Positions 22,103 to 34,300 of a stretch of DNA of 64,000 nt are shown one piece after another. The position numbers and the translations under genes were made by a program. Every line of letters starts with the position of its first letter. The first letter of the stretch is position 1. Where the stretch lies: the NCBI GenBank assembly GCA_010909165.1, contig MU008163.1, forward strand, positions 1,550,001 through 1,614,000, written 5' to 3'. The notes beneath the pieces are model-generated. The model saw only the letters and a program-made list of their open reading frames with translations, ran no database searches and had not been told where the DNA came from. Source of the stretch: Anthoceros angustus (taxonomy: Eukaryota; Streptophyta; Anthocerotopsida; Anthocerotales; Anthocerotaceae).

Positions 22103-23233
22103 ATGGCATCGGCTCGGAGTATCTCGGCCGTTTTCGCAGCGTGCGCGATGGTGTATTGCCTTCTTGCTCCGCAGTTTGGTGAGCCTGCAGTCTTTTCATT
22201 GCAATTCTTCTTGCCCGTGGTTTTGATACCATTTCTTCTGTTTGCGGTGAGCGGAATTGCAGCTAGACTGGAAGTTTGTTGCCATCGGGAACGCTTTTCA
22301 GCTCTGTGGAGATCTTTTGCTTGTTCTTGTTTGCTATTTGGAAGGGAAAGTTGCTATCCGCAGAAAATGCTCCTAGTTTGCAGATGTATGCGTTACAGTT
22401 ACAGTCACAGTTACAAGCATTTTTCTGTCCGATTTGATACGCCTGCTTCCGATCTCTGCTCCGCAAGCAGCTCGTCCGCAATGTAAGTAGATTAGGCCTC
22501 GAATTGCTCGCCTGCAACTGATCTTTCTCCGGAATGGATGCTTCCAGGAGTTTCAACTGCATGCAACGGCACTCATAGCCAGGGCAAAAGTATCTCGATT
22601 GTGAACAAATGCAATTTCGTAGTTTGGCCTGGTGTTCAATCAAACGGAGGGCAGCCGCTATTGGCAAACGGTGGATTTGAACTGGCTCCTGGAAAATCGC
22701 GCACCATCAGTCTCCCTCCTAACTGGGGCGGCCGAGTCTGGGGTCGGACTGGGTGTGCCTTCGACGACCAAGGTCTGTTTCAGTGTCATACAGGAGCATG
22801 TGGGAACCAACTCCAATGTGCAGGAGCCGGGGGGACGCCTCCTGCTACTCTTGCTGAAGTTACCTTGGGCTCGACGGACTACTACGATGTTAGTCTTGTG
22901 GATGGTTACAATTTGCCCTTGACCTTGCAAGCTACCACTTCAGGATGTACAGTTGCAGGATGCACAAGTGACTTGAACATAGTTTGTCCTCCAGACTTGG
23001 CCGTGCTCAATCCCAGCGGTAGAGTGGTTGGATGTAAGAGTGCTTGCGCGGCGTATGGCTTTCCCGAGTTCTGCTGCTCCGAAGCCTTCAACAGTCCGCA
23101 AACTTGCAGGCCCACGACCTATTCATCCATCTTCAAGAGTGCTTGTCCCACAGCTTACAGTTACGCGTACGATGATCTTAGCAGCCTCCTCACCTGCCCC
23201 GGTGGTGCTAGCTACACTGTCACTTTTTGCTAG
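22103..23233 (+). CDS. Thaumatin-like protein (PR-5 family), secreted
   Basis: Exon 1 (22103-22178) encodes a short hydrophobic signal peptide (MASARSISAVFAACAMVYCL). The intron is 22179-22547 (GTGAGC...CTTCCAG) and exon 2 is 22548-23233. The phases fit, joining as QFG|VSTACNG. The mature protein has the thaumatin fold signatures: SIVNKCNFVVWPGVQ at the start, GGRVWGRTGC near the family signature region, ATLAEVTL, YYDVSLVDGYNLP, CKSACAAYGFPEFCC and CPTAYSYAYDD, with many paired cysteines and an end at VTFC. The acidic-cleft residues (E in ATLAEVTL, the two Asp in the DYYDVSLVDGYN region and D in YAYDD) appear to be present. Such proteins are apoplastic and associated with defence or stress; some bind beta-glucan. 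There is no C-terminal extension or GPI signal, and the size is typical of the long form. Confidence 0.93.
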
Positions 23234-23773
23234 TCACCCATCCCTTGTTAGCATGAATGGAGCAAAATGACAGGGATGAAGTTCCTTTTTTGGCGGAAAA
23301 CAGTTGACGAGACTAGTTGAGGCTAGAAGTAGTCTGCGAATACATGGCCTGAGTTGCGACTACAGGTTCAATGGAGGTGACTATGTGGACCCCATTTGTA
23401 TACAACGTTCACGAGTACGAAGTGTGATGAAGCCTTATCCATTGCCCTTCCCATGTCGTCCGATACTGTCTATACAAAACGACTGCAGCTGAAGATCAGC
23501 TGGCCGAGTCATTATTTGACGGAAACAGAAAATAGGGCAGGCTGGTTTAGACCGCTTATAGCACAAAATAAGCAAGCCCGCACTGATTTGTCATAGGTGC
23601 TGGTCCGTGCCTTTCTTACCTCACCTTATCCTCCCAACGAACGCCGGTGACCTAAAACTTGTCACTCTCCTTGACGAAACAGAGGCTCGTGAACGAGCGG
23701 TTGGCAGGACATTTGGCGCCATTGCCATCCTCGCCTCATCCACTTTCGTGTCGGGAGGACGAGGGAGGATAGC
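23234..23773. other. intergenic region before the FTR gene
   Basis: Contains the 3' end of the thaumatin-like transcript and the promoter of the next gene. I see no coding sequence, RNA gene or repeat. Confidence 0.4.
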
Positions 23774-24325
23774 ATGGCTGCGCGAGTGGCAACATGCGCG
23801 GCCTTGGCCGCCGCTGCCTCCTGCTCCTACATGCCCTCGCCTGCTTCATGTCGGAAGTCGAGCCGGTGCGGCATCGCATGGAGAGGCGGGGTTGTGTGCA
23901 TTGCTAGGGAGAATTCGTCAGGATGTTCCCAAGTAGCTGGATTGAGCTCCAGTTGGCGGCCCAGGAGCTTTGGATTCGGAGGCTCAAGGGCGTCATCCAG
24001 GATTTCGGCTCGTGATGTTGTGTGCGAGGTTGCGGTGGAGATTGGGGGAGCTCGCTCCAACAAGGAAGAGCCCGTGGGAGTTGGTGCCAGAGTGAGAGTG
24101 AAGGGGCCGTTGAAGGTTTACCATGTGAAGCAGTTTCCTGACTTGGATTTGGACGGGTTGGAGGGGGAGGTGAAGGATGTGTTAGGGGAGTGGAAGGGCA
24201 AGCCGGTGTCCGCCAATTTGCCCTTTAAGGTGCAATTCGTGTTGGAGGCGGAGGGCAAGCCGGTTAAATTCTTCGCCCATCTCAGGGATGGGGAGTTTGA
24301 GGTTGTGGATGCTGTGGCTAATTGA
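23774..24325 (+). CDS. FTRV: Ferredoxin-thioredoxin reductase, variable (alpha) chain, chloroplast
   Basis: A single exon of 183 codons. The first 75 or so residues are rich in Ala, Ser and Arg with almost no acidic residues, as expected for a chloroplast transit peptide. The mature part is the SH3-like barrel of the FTR variable chain: GARVRVKGPLKVYHVKQFP, LDLDGLEGEVKDVL, WKGKPVSANLPFKVQF and KFFAHLRDGEFEVVD. The variable chain clamps the catalytic Fe-S subunit of ferredoxin-thioredoxin reductase, which passes light-derived electrons from ferredoxin to thioredoxins in the stroma. It carries no catalytic residue itself. Length and layout match land-plant homologues, and I see no defect. Confidence 0.95.
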   Translation: MAARVATCAALAAAASCSYMPSPASCRKSSRCGIAWRGGVVCIARENSSGCSQVAGLSSSWRPRSFGFGGSRASSRISARDVVCEVAVEIGGARSNKEEPVGVGARVRVKGPLKVYHVKQFPDLDLDGLEGEVKDVLGEWKGKPVSANLPFKVQFVLEAEGKPVKFFAHLRDGEFEVVDAVAN

Positions 24326-25135
24326 GGCGGCTACCCAGGGTGTGGAGGAGGCACGTATCTGTAGACCTTGTGTAAGCAGTTACCATGGCACATTGGCTAG
24401 CACAAGGAGTTACCATGTTGGAGATGGCTCTTCTCTAACCTTGAGTTTGCAGCATTGTTACAGTTGGGGCTCTCATGATGTTGCCACCAGCAGTGAGATC
24501 CAGTTGTTCAACAGCAGACTGTCTTGCCTGTCTGAGGCAACGCAAATCTGCCCTGGGCAGTGATGGTGAGCTCGGCACTTCATTCCCAGGTGGCCGAGCT
24601 TTTCCATATATGCTTCCGCTCTTAACAGAGGAACGGATATAGTTGGAGTGAGATAGGTTTTATTGGACTCACAATTCATAAGTAGGGAAATTCTTAAGCC
24701 AGGGCAGCGCCGAGGATGTAAGACTGGTTGACATGGTGTTTGACATTTCACCGTTTTAACTCTTGGTCTGTGATGTACATTATGAGGTTGGGCTGCTGGA
24801 ATGTAAACCTACTGCAATGTAAACCTAGCCTGCTGCTTTGGAGTGGCATGAGGTGTTTTGGCAGATAGATAGGCCCGTGATGCCATGCTGAACCTCCTTC
24901 AGGGTACCCCTGCCTTGCAACTCCTTCATACTGGCCGTTGCGGCAGAAAACTTTCTGTCTCGCAACTTGGGCTCCGGTGTTAGGATGTTGTCATCCAACT
25001 TGGGCTCTGGTGTTGGGATGTTGACATCCAAGTTAACGTTTAGGGCTTTTCTTACACACATACACATGTTTCTGTTTGCATGGAACACACAAGTATATGT
25101 TTGTTGGATATATCTGGCCAGCGTATCTGGCCAGC
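24326..25135. other. 3' flank of FTR gene and AT-rich spacer
   Basis: No gene is supported. A short imperfect tandem repeat lies at about 24963-25032 (two units of about 36 bp around CAACTTGGGCTC.GGTGTT), and a CTGGCCAGCGTAT duplication at about 25112-25136. Confidence 0.5.
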
Positions 25136-25345
25136 GTGAGGAGAAGAAGAATTCTATTTTAAGTCCACTAAGGATGGATTATCGTCATGGGACTTGGTAC
25201 TTAACAACTTGTACCTAAGCTACTTGCACCAAGGGCATTCACTCCCTTTAGGCACCCCATCTAAGTACAGATCTAAGCTCAGGATGCTTAATCATGACGT
25301 TCTTATAAATGTGTGTCCCTTTGGCCTAAGCCATTTAGACATACA
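25136..25345. repeat. direct repeat R, copy 1 (about 205 bp)
   Basis: Closely matches 26687-26905 (shared text includes CCACTAAGGATGGATT, CATGGGACTTGGTACTT and ATAAATGTGTGTCC). The second copy interrupts a duplicated coding fragment, so R behaves like a small mobile unit. I find no clear terminal inverted repeat. Confidence 0.7.
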
Positions 25346-25440
25346 TTCTTGGATATTCGTTCCCATTCCATGAATATAGATGCAACGGCTTTGTACAAAG
25401 ATTCTTGATACACCTCGTGATGACATCTGTATGTGTACGT

Positions 25441-26400
25441 CACTACTAGGAAAAGTATACTTTTACAACAATCATTGTAAAATTGCTGTTGTAAACACCC
25501 CTTAATAGTATATATACTTATATGCTATATAGATGTATACGTCCTTGTGTATATTATATGAGCATGGCATACACTGTTGTAAATTCAACCGTTGTAAATA
25601 TTCTAAATCCCTGTAAATTCTACCATTGTAAGTTATGTATGACGTCGTAAATATATCCGACCTCTATAGTCGAAACCATTGTAAATTGAGCTGTTGTAAA
25701 TAATTTCTTCCATTGTAAATATCCCCACAAAAAAATCAAACCATTATAAATAACAATAATTTAACCCATTGTAAACTCCGATGTTGTAAATAATATATGT
25801 CATTGTAAATATTTTTCCTCCAAAATTCAAACCCTTGTAAAAAATGAATACCATTGTAAATTCTAATGTTGTAAATATTTTCCCCCAAAAATTCAAACCG
25901 CTATAGATAATTCAACCCATTGTAAAATCTGCTGTTGTAAAGAGTTTCTGCCTTTGCAGATTCCTCCCGCCCAAAATTCAAACCATTGTTGATAATTTAA
26001 ACCATAATAAATTCTGCTATAGTAAATAGTTTCTACCGTAATAAAAAGTTCTACCAAAAATAATTCAAACCGTTGTAGAAAATTCAATCCATTGTAAATT
26101 TTGCTGTTGTAAACAGTTTCTACCTTTAGAAATTATTTTATGCCGAAAGTTCAAACCATTGTAAGTAATTTAAATTGTTGTAAATTCTACTAATATAAAT
26201 AATTTCTACCGTAGTAAAAAGTTTCACCAAAAAAATTCAAACCATTTTTAAAAGTATCGTTGTAAAATCAATCGTTGTCAATTTTTCTAATTATATTAAA
26301 TTAATATAATTATTTTAAATGTTTAGTTTGGGCTATTGTAAAGTATTTCAAATTTGTCCTATGGACAAAATTGCCCGAAATTCCCTATATTGGCTACTAG
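25441..26400 (+). mobile_element. CACTA-like transposon end with subterminal repeats
   Basis: 25441 begins CACTACTAGGAAAA, like the CACTACAAGAAAA termini of plant CACTA (En/Spm) elements. It is followed by about 900 bp of AT-rich DNA packed with variants of CCATTGTAAATT and TGTTGTAAATA, mostly in one orientation. Such short, degenerate repeats are typical of the transposase-binding subterminal region of CACTA elements. I could not find a matching inverted end in the next few kb, so this is probably one end of a fragment or of a much longer element. No TNP2-type transposase is visible. Confidence 0.55.
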
Positions 26401-26493
26401 GCATAAATTCTACATTAGTCTACTATAACACTACCTATAGTAGTCTACTATAATTGCTATGTAATTGCTGCCAACTTTCAATCGTCTCCAATT

Positions 26494-27185
26494 CATCATA
26501 AGAGACCTGAAAAAACACAGACATCAAAGAGGAGTTCATCATTAGATTCGTGCACTCTCAATAATTACAATCAAGACGTTCAACAAACCATTACCTACAA
26601 TCATGCAGATGGTTTAGCATAAAACCACACCTACAATCATCCAGATGGTTTAGCATAAAACCATCATCCTCAACAACGTTACGAAGAAGAAGAAGAAGAA
26701 TTTTATTTGAGTCCACTAAGGATGGATTTCCGTCATGGGACTTGGTACTTGACAACTTGTACCATGGTGTGCCTAAGCTACTTGCACCAAGGGCATCCAC
26801 TCCCTTTAGGCACCCCATCTAAGTACCGATCTAAGCTCAAGATGCTTAATCACAGCGTTCTTATAAATGTGTGTCCATTTGGCCTAAGCCATTTGGACAC
26901 ACATATATATATTATGGTAGATAGCCTCCATCACCTTCGTATCTGACTCTTCAATTCCATACTCTACTGCAATCAAGTCGTTCCACAGAGTTAAAGCCTT
27001 CATCTTCTTCCCATTTGAGTGCTCTCCAATCCATCATAAGAGACCTGAAAAAATATAGACATCAAAGAGGAGTTCATCATTAGATTCGTGCACTCTCAAT
27101 AGCTTTGTACAATCAAAGATGTTCAATAGACCATTACCTACAATCATGCAGATGGTTTAGCATAAAACCATTATCCTCAACAACG
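26494..27185. repeat. direct duplication of an AT-rich coding fragment, split by repeat R
   Basis: 26494-26640 matches 27030-27175 (CATCATAAGAGACCTGAAAAA...GATGGTTTAGCATAAAACCA). 26914-27025 matches 27186-27298. In the left copy the two halves are separated by repeat R copy 2 (26687-26905), placed between AACGTTA and TGGTAGAT of the uninterrupted copy. Confidence 0.75.
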
Positions 27186-27602
27186 TTATGGTAGATAGCC
27201 TCCATCACCTTCGCATCTGACTCTTTAATTCCATACTCTACTGCAATCAAGTCGTTCCACATAGTTAAAGCCTTCATCTTCTTCCCATTTGAGTGCTTTT
27301 GTTGAACCATCCGGGAGCAGGGGCAGGGGGTGTTCACTCTCCTTCCAATATGCATTCGACTTCTTCAACCATGAACTTGGTTTGGATGGCACTATCGCTA
27401 TCTCCTCAGTTGTTGGGCTCTTACCAACCCTGCCTTCATAAGGCCTTTTGACCTCCATTGCCAAAATGAGCGAAAGGTTTAAATTTGCTCCTATTTGCTG
27501 CAGCCAACTTCTGCTGGGATGGGCCACTAGCCATCCCTCCTTCACAGATTTGGGCCTCACTTTCTTGACTTCATCCAGAAAGTTCCTAGCTTCCCTCCAC
27601 AC
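27125..27602 (-). pseudogene. unrecognised coding fragment, probably transposon-associated
   Basis: Two overlapping minus-strand frames (27602-27225 and 27355-27134) together encode a plausible protein with stretches such as ARNFLDEVKKVRPKSVKEGW and KALTMWNDLIAVEYGIKESD, and a frame change near 27300. I do not recognise the family. Its end is duplicated at 26914-27025. Position between CACTA-like repeats and another fragment suggests TE content, but a captured host exon is possible. Confidence 0.35.
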
Positions 27603-27981
27603 ATTTTTTCTCCAAAACTTGATGTTATTGGAGAAAAACTATATGGCAATGGCATCCATGGTCCAAGGACCAAATATCAATCTGCGAAGGTTAGATTCCA
27701 TAAGGAATCTTGTACCCTCAGTCTCATCCCAAAAGCTTTGTACCAATGGATTGCAGAAAATTCTTATGCTCTAGCAATACTGGTCTCTCATGTGCACCCA
27801 GGTATTGGTTAGGCTTGATGAATCCTATAGCCAGCGCAAAACAACAGGACAATAGTTAGAATCTTACAATGAAACACTAACCACTAAATGTTTGAACATG
27901 CAGATGTATTTAGGCCTATTATTCAGGTTTGATATTCAGGCTTGAACATTAGGCCTGAATAATAGGCCTGATGACACACTA

Positions 27982-28745
27982 CTATGGTACTCTAGGAGCT
28001 GCTAGTGGAAAAATACGATGGTGGTAGGCATTCCGGAAAATATCTCCGAAAAAAAGGGTGTCACCTACTAAAGTTCCTACTTTCCATCCAGCAATGTTCC
28101 TGTCGAATGGTGGTCGCAAACTCGAACCTATGGGATTAATACAAAGTAGGAATGGTAAGGAAGGCCAATCTTGCCGGGAAGGGACGACTGTAAATTCAAT
28201 TTTGGGAGGAAAATGTGGTTTAGTAAGGACACAACAAAAGCCACGGATAGGGTATTTCCAAAACACAGTAACATCTAGAACCAGACGTACCACATTCACT
28301 CTGGGACCCCGGGACAAACCGTGATTTCAGTTTCACTCATCACTAGAGTTCAATCCTTCGTCATCACTTGGTCCAGCTTCTCCAGCATTGTCATCACTAT
28401 CTTCAGCGGCACTTTGACTCGAAAGTTGTATGAAGCTGCGCAACTCGCTGAGCTTATCCCTTATCGCTTTTTTGTCCACCGCATATACATGTTTCCGTGA
28501 GTTCAACACAAACCCATAATACAGGATGGCTGTCTCATTCACAAACACCTCCTGTATGTTTTTTGGGTAATGGACCTTATTCCCTTTTTTCCTCGGCATC
28601 AGATCAGATGGCTTGGTACTCTGACGGACTATGTACTCCTCCACATATCTCCCTTCGTACGCATCTGTGTGCTCGGTCCCATACCAGTGGATAAGAAAGG
28701 GAGGTCGTGGTGCATCTAGCTTCGCGTCAATGACTCTCCCGAATC
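27982..28745 (-). pseudogene. unrecognised coding fragment with acidic tail
   Basis: The minus-strand frame from about 28745 to 28333 encodes RVIDAKLDAPRPPFLIHWYG, EEYIVRQSTKPSD, KNIQEVFVNETAILYYGF and an acidic Ser/Asp tail (EDSDDNAGEAGPSDDEGLNS) before a stop. It has normal coding composition, but no start or family that I can name. A further frame at 28317-27982 may or may not belong. Probably a transposon or captured-gene remnant. Confidence 0.35.
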
Positions 28746-30065
28746 CAGAATGGCCTGTTATGCCTGTCCTATGGATCCATACTGCACGGCACTGCCAGAA
28801 ACATCCCCTTCCATATTTCCATTATGTCCCCATTCATACGCGCCATTCCCACTATTGCCTTCCGGCATTTTGATATGCCCCCAATTACATATCACGCTGT
28901 GGGAGGTCCCTCAATAATGCCTCATCCAGCAAAGCTTCATCCGGCACTTGAAATGGTCAGGCTGTATGATCCACTTCTGCACGTGAAAACCACTTCCAAG
29001 GACGATGTAGCACGGATGTGGCCGGCCGGTCCGCACCTTCCCCTAGCACACCCTGCCCATGGGCGCCGGCCAGCCGGCGCCCTTCCCTAGCACACCCTGC
29101 CCTACCCATGGGCGCCGGCCGGCCAACGCCCTTCCCTAGCACACCCTGCCCTACCCATGGGCGATGATGGCGATGATTCCCCTTCTGACAGCAAGATTCA
29201 TGATTCATTAGGGTTTCTGTTGGAGGACACATACACATATTTTTTCTGCACATGCCCACTTTGGACATGTCTGTGATATCTATCTATGAAGATAGTTATC
29301 TGTTGGTGGGAATGAAATCGTGTTGTTGGTGGGAATGAAATCATGATTTCATTCCCACCATTTCACTTCCATTAAGTTTGCCATGGCGAATGGTCATTTC
29401 ATCTTCAAGCAGAGGTGGTGGTTTTGCTGTAATGCTGCAGCTCACCCATGATACCAGTGCATTGTGGGTTCCTTCTTTCTAAGTCACCTCGGATGGCTTC
29501 GAATGCGGATTTTCTAGCTTCTCGGCCGGATGAGTATCTTTTTAATCTGGAGAGGCCTCTCAACGTGGTTTCTGTGAGGACTGCCAAGTCCTATGATAGG
29601 CTTGAGTCTCCTTCCAAATCTAGAGTGTGAACTGAGAGGGAGGGGAGGGCTATGTCTCCATCAAGATCCCGTGTAAACTCTAGCGAGGAAGGGAATCCAA
29701 GGTGCACATTGATGACGATCAAGTGCTTACCAACATGTCTCTGCTGGCCACATATATATGACCTTCAAGTACTTGTTGTCAACCTTGCACCACACATGCG
29801 ACAAAAAAAAACCACATTTGCACTCATGCCTCCATTGAACAAAAAACTTGGAACAGTCTGCGCCCAAAAGAGTCCTCTACATCCTACACCTCCCTCGATC
29901 CCGGAAGAGCACCGTATGGAAGTTCAGACGACAAGGGTGGGGAGTTCGACGTCACTGGGTGGCCCACAATATGTGCACAACGTGGCTTTGGAGATACCAC
30001 CGCTAGGTGCCATTGAACTACTGTCCAACGTGAGAAATTGTACGCTACATGTGCATAAGTTCGTA
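28746..30065. other. spacer with GC-rich tandem repeat and a perfect palindrome
   Basis: 29032-29165 holds about three units of a roughly 50-bp repeat around CTAGCACACCCTGCCC and ATGGGCGCCGGCC. 29327-29360 is a perfect 34-bp palindrome (17-bp arms starting TGGTGGGAATG), with one arm repeated once more at 29303-29319. A small + frame at 29652-30137 runs into the transposon LTR and could be the host exon it hit; I do not recognise it. Confidence 0.6.
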
Positions 30066-30070
30066 GGTTG

Positions 30071-30275
30071 TAAAACAATCTTGCATTTATCGCATGATTG
30101 TGTAGAGGGGAACGATGAGCACATGAGCGAGTGTTGAATAGAAAAACGGTTACATTGAATAAGAATCAAAAGATTATATGTACAAGAAAAAGAGCGGTTA
30201 TTCGTTGAAACTGTTTATAAGACTAAACCCTAGATTTATGTTTAGGGTAAATGACTTAATTTGTGATTTTCTACA
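30071..30275 (-). repeat. copia 3' LTR
   Basis: Matches the 5' LTR at 59831-60026 over its length (shared GATTGTGTAGAGGGGAACGA, TTTAGGGTAAATGACTTAAT). On the minus strand it begins TGTAGAAAATC right after the purine tract AAGAGGGAG (30276-30284) and ends GTTTTA, followed by the target duplication. Confidence 0.85.
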
Positions 30276-30284
30276 CTCCCTCTT

Positions 30285-30658
30285 AGGCGCAATAAACAGG
30301 AAATGAAAACCACGAAATAATAAGGCATCATTGCGCGCAAAAACGGGGAGCAGGAGTTCGCGCAGTACAGCACCCTGAATTACTCTCCACCAAGAGTAGC
30401 ACGCCCGCTTACAAATAGCAACAACTATGGCACCTCTCACTCTCCAGCAATCTCTCTGTGCCATTACTGGCGTCCAAACTGTGGCATTCATCTGGCACCT
30501 CTGTAGGATATCCATTGCTCTCCTGCGCAACTATAGTCACTGCTGTATGCTCATGGCTCCACATCGCAGAGGTGTCGAGTGTCTTCACTGTAGCAGGCAG
30601 TGGGTGCCTGTCACCCAATTCACTCCGCGCCAGTGGATTCTTCACAACGTGACATGTG
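30285..30658 (-). other. copia 3' UTR, distal part
   Basis: The sequence between the purine tract and the left edge of insertion E1. It is continuous, after removing E1, with the sequence right of 42624. No protein family is recognised; weak minus-strand frames exist. Confidence 0.5.
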
Positions 30659-31374
30659 ATGTGGCGCGACTTTTGCTGACGCTCAGCCGGGCGCGCACAA
30701 TCCCGTGTTGTTGCAGTAAGGGGTCAATTCCCAAGGGAATGATTGGTTCCGTTTTGCACGTCGCGGACCGAGTCTCACCTCGATGTTGGGCAGTTTCTAT
30801 CTGAGACCACAACGCAATCGTTTTCACTCCTAATTACTCTTAAGCGTCCACCGAACAGGCCCGGCGTGGCCAAACGTTTAAGGACTCGTTCTCGTCCGTT
30901 TCCTATCAGTCCATGCTATGTCTCGTCTAGTCCGTCTCGCCTACCACACTCACTAAGCACAATACCGGTTGGGAAATCGTGGGTGGGTTTGCGTGGCCCG
31001 GACCTCCGTTGTCGTTCAACCAGGCCTCTCCGTCCGGGCTCTGCAAGTCCTCTCGGAGTTCCGCTGGTCTCACACGTTCTAGTCCGCTCGACGCCGACCT
31101 CCTGCTCCGGAAGAGCAAGGGTCCTTGGTCGTCCGCTCCTGCACACACCACCACACGTTAGGGTCCGTCACCAGGACCTGGATCAGTCTCTCCGGGGCTG
31201 TCTTGCCTGTTCGGTGACTCAGGACTCACGCTAGCCAAGGACACACAAGGGTCTGCAAGGGAAACGCGGTATCAACCCCAAAAGAAAGATGCTTTACTAG
31301 AGCAGCCCCTGCCCTCTTATACTACGCCCTAAGGCGGCATCTTTATTACACTCCTATTCTAAGCTGATGTCCAG

Positions 31375-34300
31375 CTCAATGTGCCCTAGCCTCCAGCCCA
31401 CTATTTCCCTTAGCTAGCCTATCTGCGTCTACGGCGGTGGGGCTGGGAGTGCCCATGATTCCGCCCTGGCGTTGGTGGCCCAATCCCTAGCCGTGACAGT
31501 TGCGGCGCGCCCAATCGAATGATCCGTGATGCAGGGCCCCTCGCCCTTCCCGAGACTCTGTCAGGCTGAGCTACGGGTGGCGGCTTGACGACCGTAGTGA
31601 CCACCAAGTCCTCCTCTTCGCCCCCTCTTAACTCGCTGGTGGGTCCCTGCTCTGCGGGTCCACCAGGAGGCTGTTCTGCCTGGGTGGGCTGACGGTGGTC
31701 CCCTCTCACCCTTTCCCCCTCTTGTGTCTGGACCTCGGGGTCCGGCCTTCTTTTTGGAGTCCGGATCTCAAGGTCCGGTCTCGTTTACGGAGTCCGGACC
31801 TCAGGGTCCAGTCTCGATTCCGGAGTCCGGACCTCAGGGTCCGGTCTCGATTCCAGAGTTCGGACCTCAAGGTCCGGTCTCGCGGGTTCCTGGACACCTC
31901 GCCCAGAGCATTCCCCGGGGGCCCGTCTTCACCCACCGGACCCCCTGCCTATCTTGGGTCCCCCTGGACTTCTCCTTCTCTGACCCCCTCGGGGCCCTCC
32001 TCCCCTTCTTCCCTTGTGGGGTGCGACGAACTTACCTCTTGTTTGGTAGTGTCCACCGTATCCCCCTCGTCCTGGTGCTCTCCTTCTCCGCTGTTGCTCT
32101 CATCCCCGAACAACGCCTCCAGGGTTCCGGTGGCGACGCTATCCCCGAGGCCTTCATCTTGCCCCCCTCCCTCTGATCCTTCCGGTGGCCCCTCAATCTG
32201 TCGGGGGTGAGACAGGACCTCCAGCGCCTTAAGGAGCTCCGCGTGGTAGTAGGCGAAGTCCGAGTCGACTTGCTGGATGGCTTCCTCCACATGGGCCTCG
32301 CCAGTTGGAGTCTGGCTGAGTCTCTCGAGGCGGCCAAGGCTGCCTCCGCCACTTCCTGCAGCCTTTGCTGCTACTCTGTGTGCTCCTCCTCCCGTCGTTT
32401 CTGCAGCTTGGCCATCTTGCTGGCCATGACGCGGCGTTCCCCTTCCGCCTTCCGCAACCGGACCAGCAGCTTTTGCTCCTCTCTCAGAGCGCTCTCCCCA
32501 CCATTCATCCTTGCCTGGAGGACCACCATCTCCCTTTCTAGGCGGTTCGGCAGCTCCGCCCGGCTCCTGGCTTCCTCCAAATCCTTCTCCATCTCGGCGA
32601 TGTCCAGCTCAATGTGCCCTAGCCTCCACTATTTCCCTTAGCTAGCCTATCCTCTCTGTGATGGTGGGGTGCCCCGATTCCGCCAGCGTTGGTGGCCCAA
32701 TCCTAGCCGTGACGTTCTGGCAATCGAATGATCCGTGATCGGGGCCCTCGCCTTCCGAGACTTCTGTCGAGCTACGGGTGGCGGCTTGACAGTAGTGACC
32801 ACCAAGTCCTCCTCTTCGCCCCTCTTAACTGGTGGGTCCACCTCTGCGGGTCCACGAGGCTGCTGGGTGGGTGGCGGTGGTCCCCTCTCACCCTTTCCCC
32901 TCTTGTGTCCGGACCTCGGGGTCCGGCCTTCTTTTTGGAGTCCGGATCTCAAGGTCCGGTCTCATTCTGGTCCGGACCTCGGGGTCGATCTCGATTCAGT
33001 CCGGACCTCGGTCGGTCTCGATTCAGTTCGGACCTCGAGTCGTCCATGAGTTCTGGACACCTCGCCCAGAGCATTCCCCGGGGGCCCGTCTTCACCCACC
33101 GGACCCCCTGCCTATCTTGGGTCCACAGACTTCTCCTTCTCGACCCCTCGGGGCCCTCCTCCCTTCTTCCCTTGTGGGGTCGGCGAACTTACCTCTTGTT
33201 TGGTAGTGTCCACACCGTATCCCCTAAATCTGGTGCTCTCCTTCTCCGTTGCTCTCATCCCGAACAACGCCTCCGGGGTTCGGTGGCGGCTATCCCAGGC
33301 CTTCATCTTGCCCCCTCCGAGTCCTTCCGGTGGCCCCTCAATCGCCGGGGTGAGGCAGGGACCTCAGCGCCCAGGAGCTCCAGCGTGGTAGTAGGCGGTC
33401 CAGTCGACTTCTTTGGATGGCTTCCTCCACATGGGCCTCGATTGGAGTCTGGAGTCTCTCGAGGCGGCCAAGGGCGCCTCGCCACTCCTGCTGCACCTTG
33501 CTACTACTGTGCTCCTCCTCCCGTCGTTTTGCGGCTTGGCCATCTTGGCAGCCATGGCGTTCCCTCCGCCTTCGCATGCGGACGGCTTTTGCTCCTCTCT
33601 CAGAGCCCTCTCCCCACCATTCATCCTTGCCTGGAGGGCCACCATCTCCCTTTCCAGGCGGTCCGGCAGCTCCGCCCGGCTCCTGGCTTCCTCCAAATCC
33701 TTCTCCATCTCGGCGATGTCCTGCTCCTTATTTCGCCGCCGAATTTCCTCCGCCCTCCAACAGAGCTGGAGCCGCTCTATCTCCCTTTCGTGGTCCTCGA
33801 TTCTTCCTTGGAGGTCCCCGTTCCGCTCCTCCGTTACCTGGAGCTGTAGCTCCAGGGTCTCCTTGCGGTCCTCCAGCTCCTGGCGCCGCTCCTCCGTACC
33901 TTGCAGCTGTGCCCAGAGATCTTCCATCTCCCAGGTGGTGGCCTCCCTCTTTTCTTCATGGCTTGCCCGTGCTTGCTCGCACCTTCGTCCTTCAGTTGGC
34001 GGCTACTCCCGCCGCCTCCCCCCACTGGTTCCGATCCCGCTGGTAGTGGTCCCTATCCGTCTTGATTTGAGCCCTCGCCTCCACGCCCTTCACAGGCCTC
34101 CCAAGCTTGGTGTTGTTCTGCAGGCGGTCTCGGCCAGTCCTTGGCCCCTCTCACCGCCTTCTCGCCTCCTCTGCCTCTTCTTGGGCCCCTTCTCTCTGCC
34201 TACAAAGTTCCTCTGCCTTTGCTTGTGCCTCCTGTTTTCCTGCCCATTTGTTCCATGCAGTGAAACCCTGTCTTGGTGGGCGGACTGGCCTCGGATTCGG

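Noticed and set aside
29032-29165. CRISPR-like array of direct repeats
   Set aside because: Plant nuclear context, and the units are contiguous GC-rich minisatellite copies without unique spacers.
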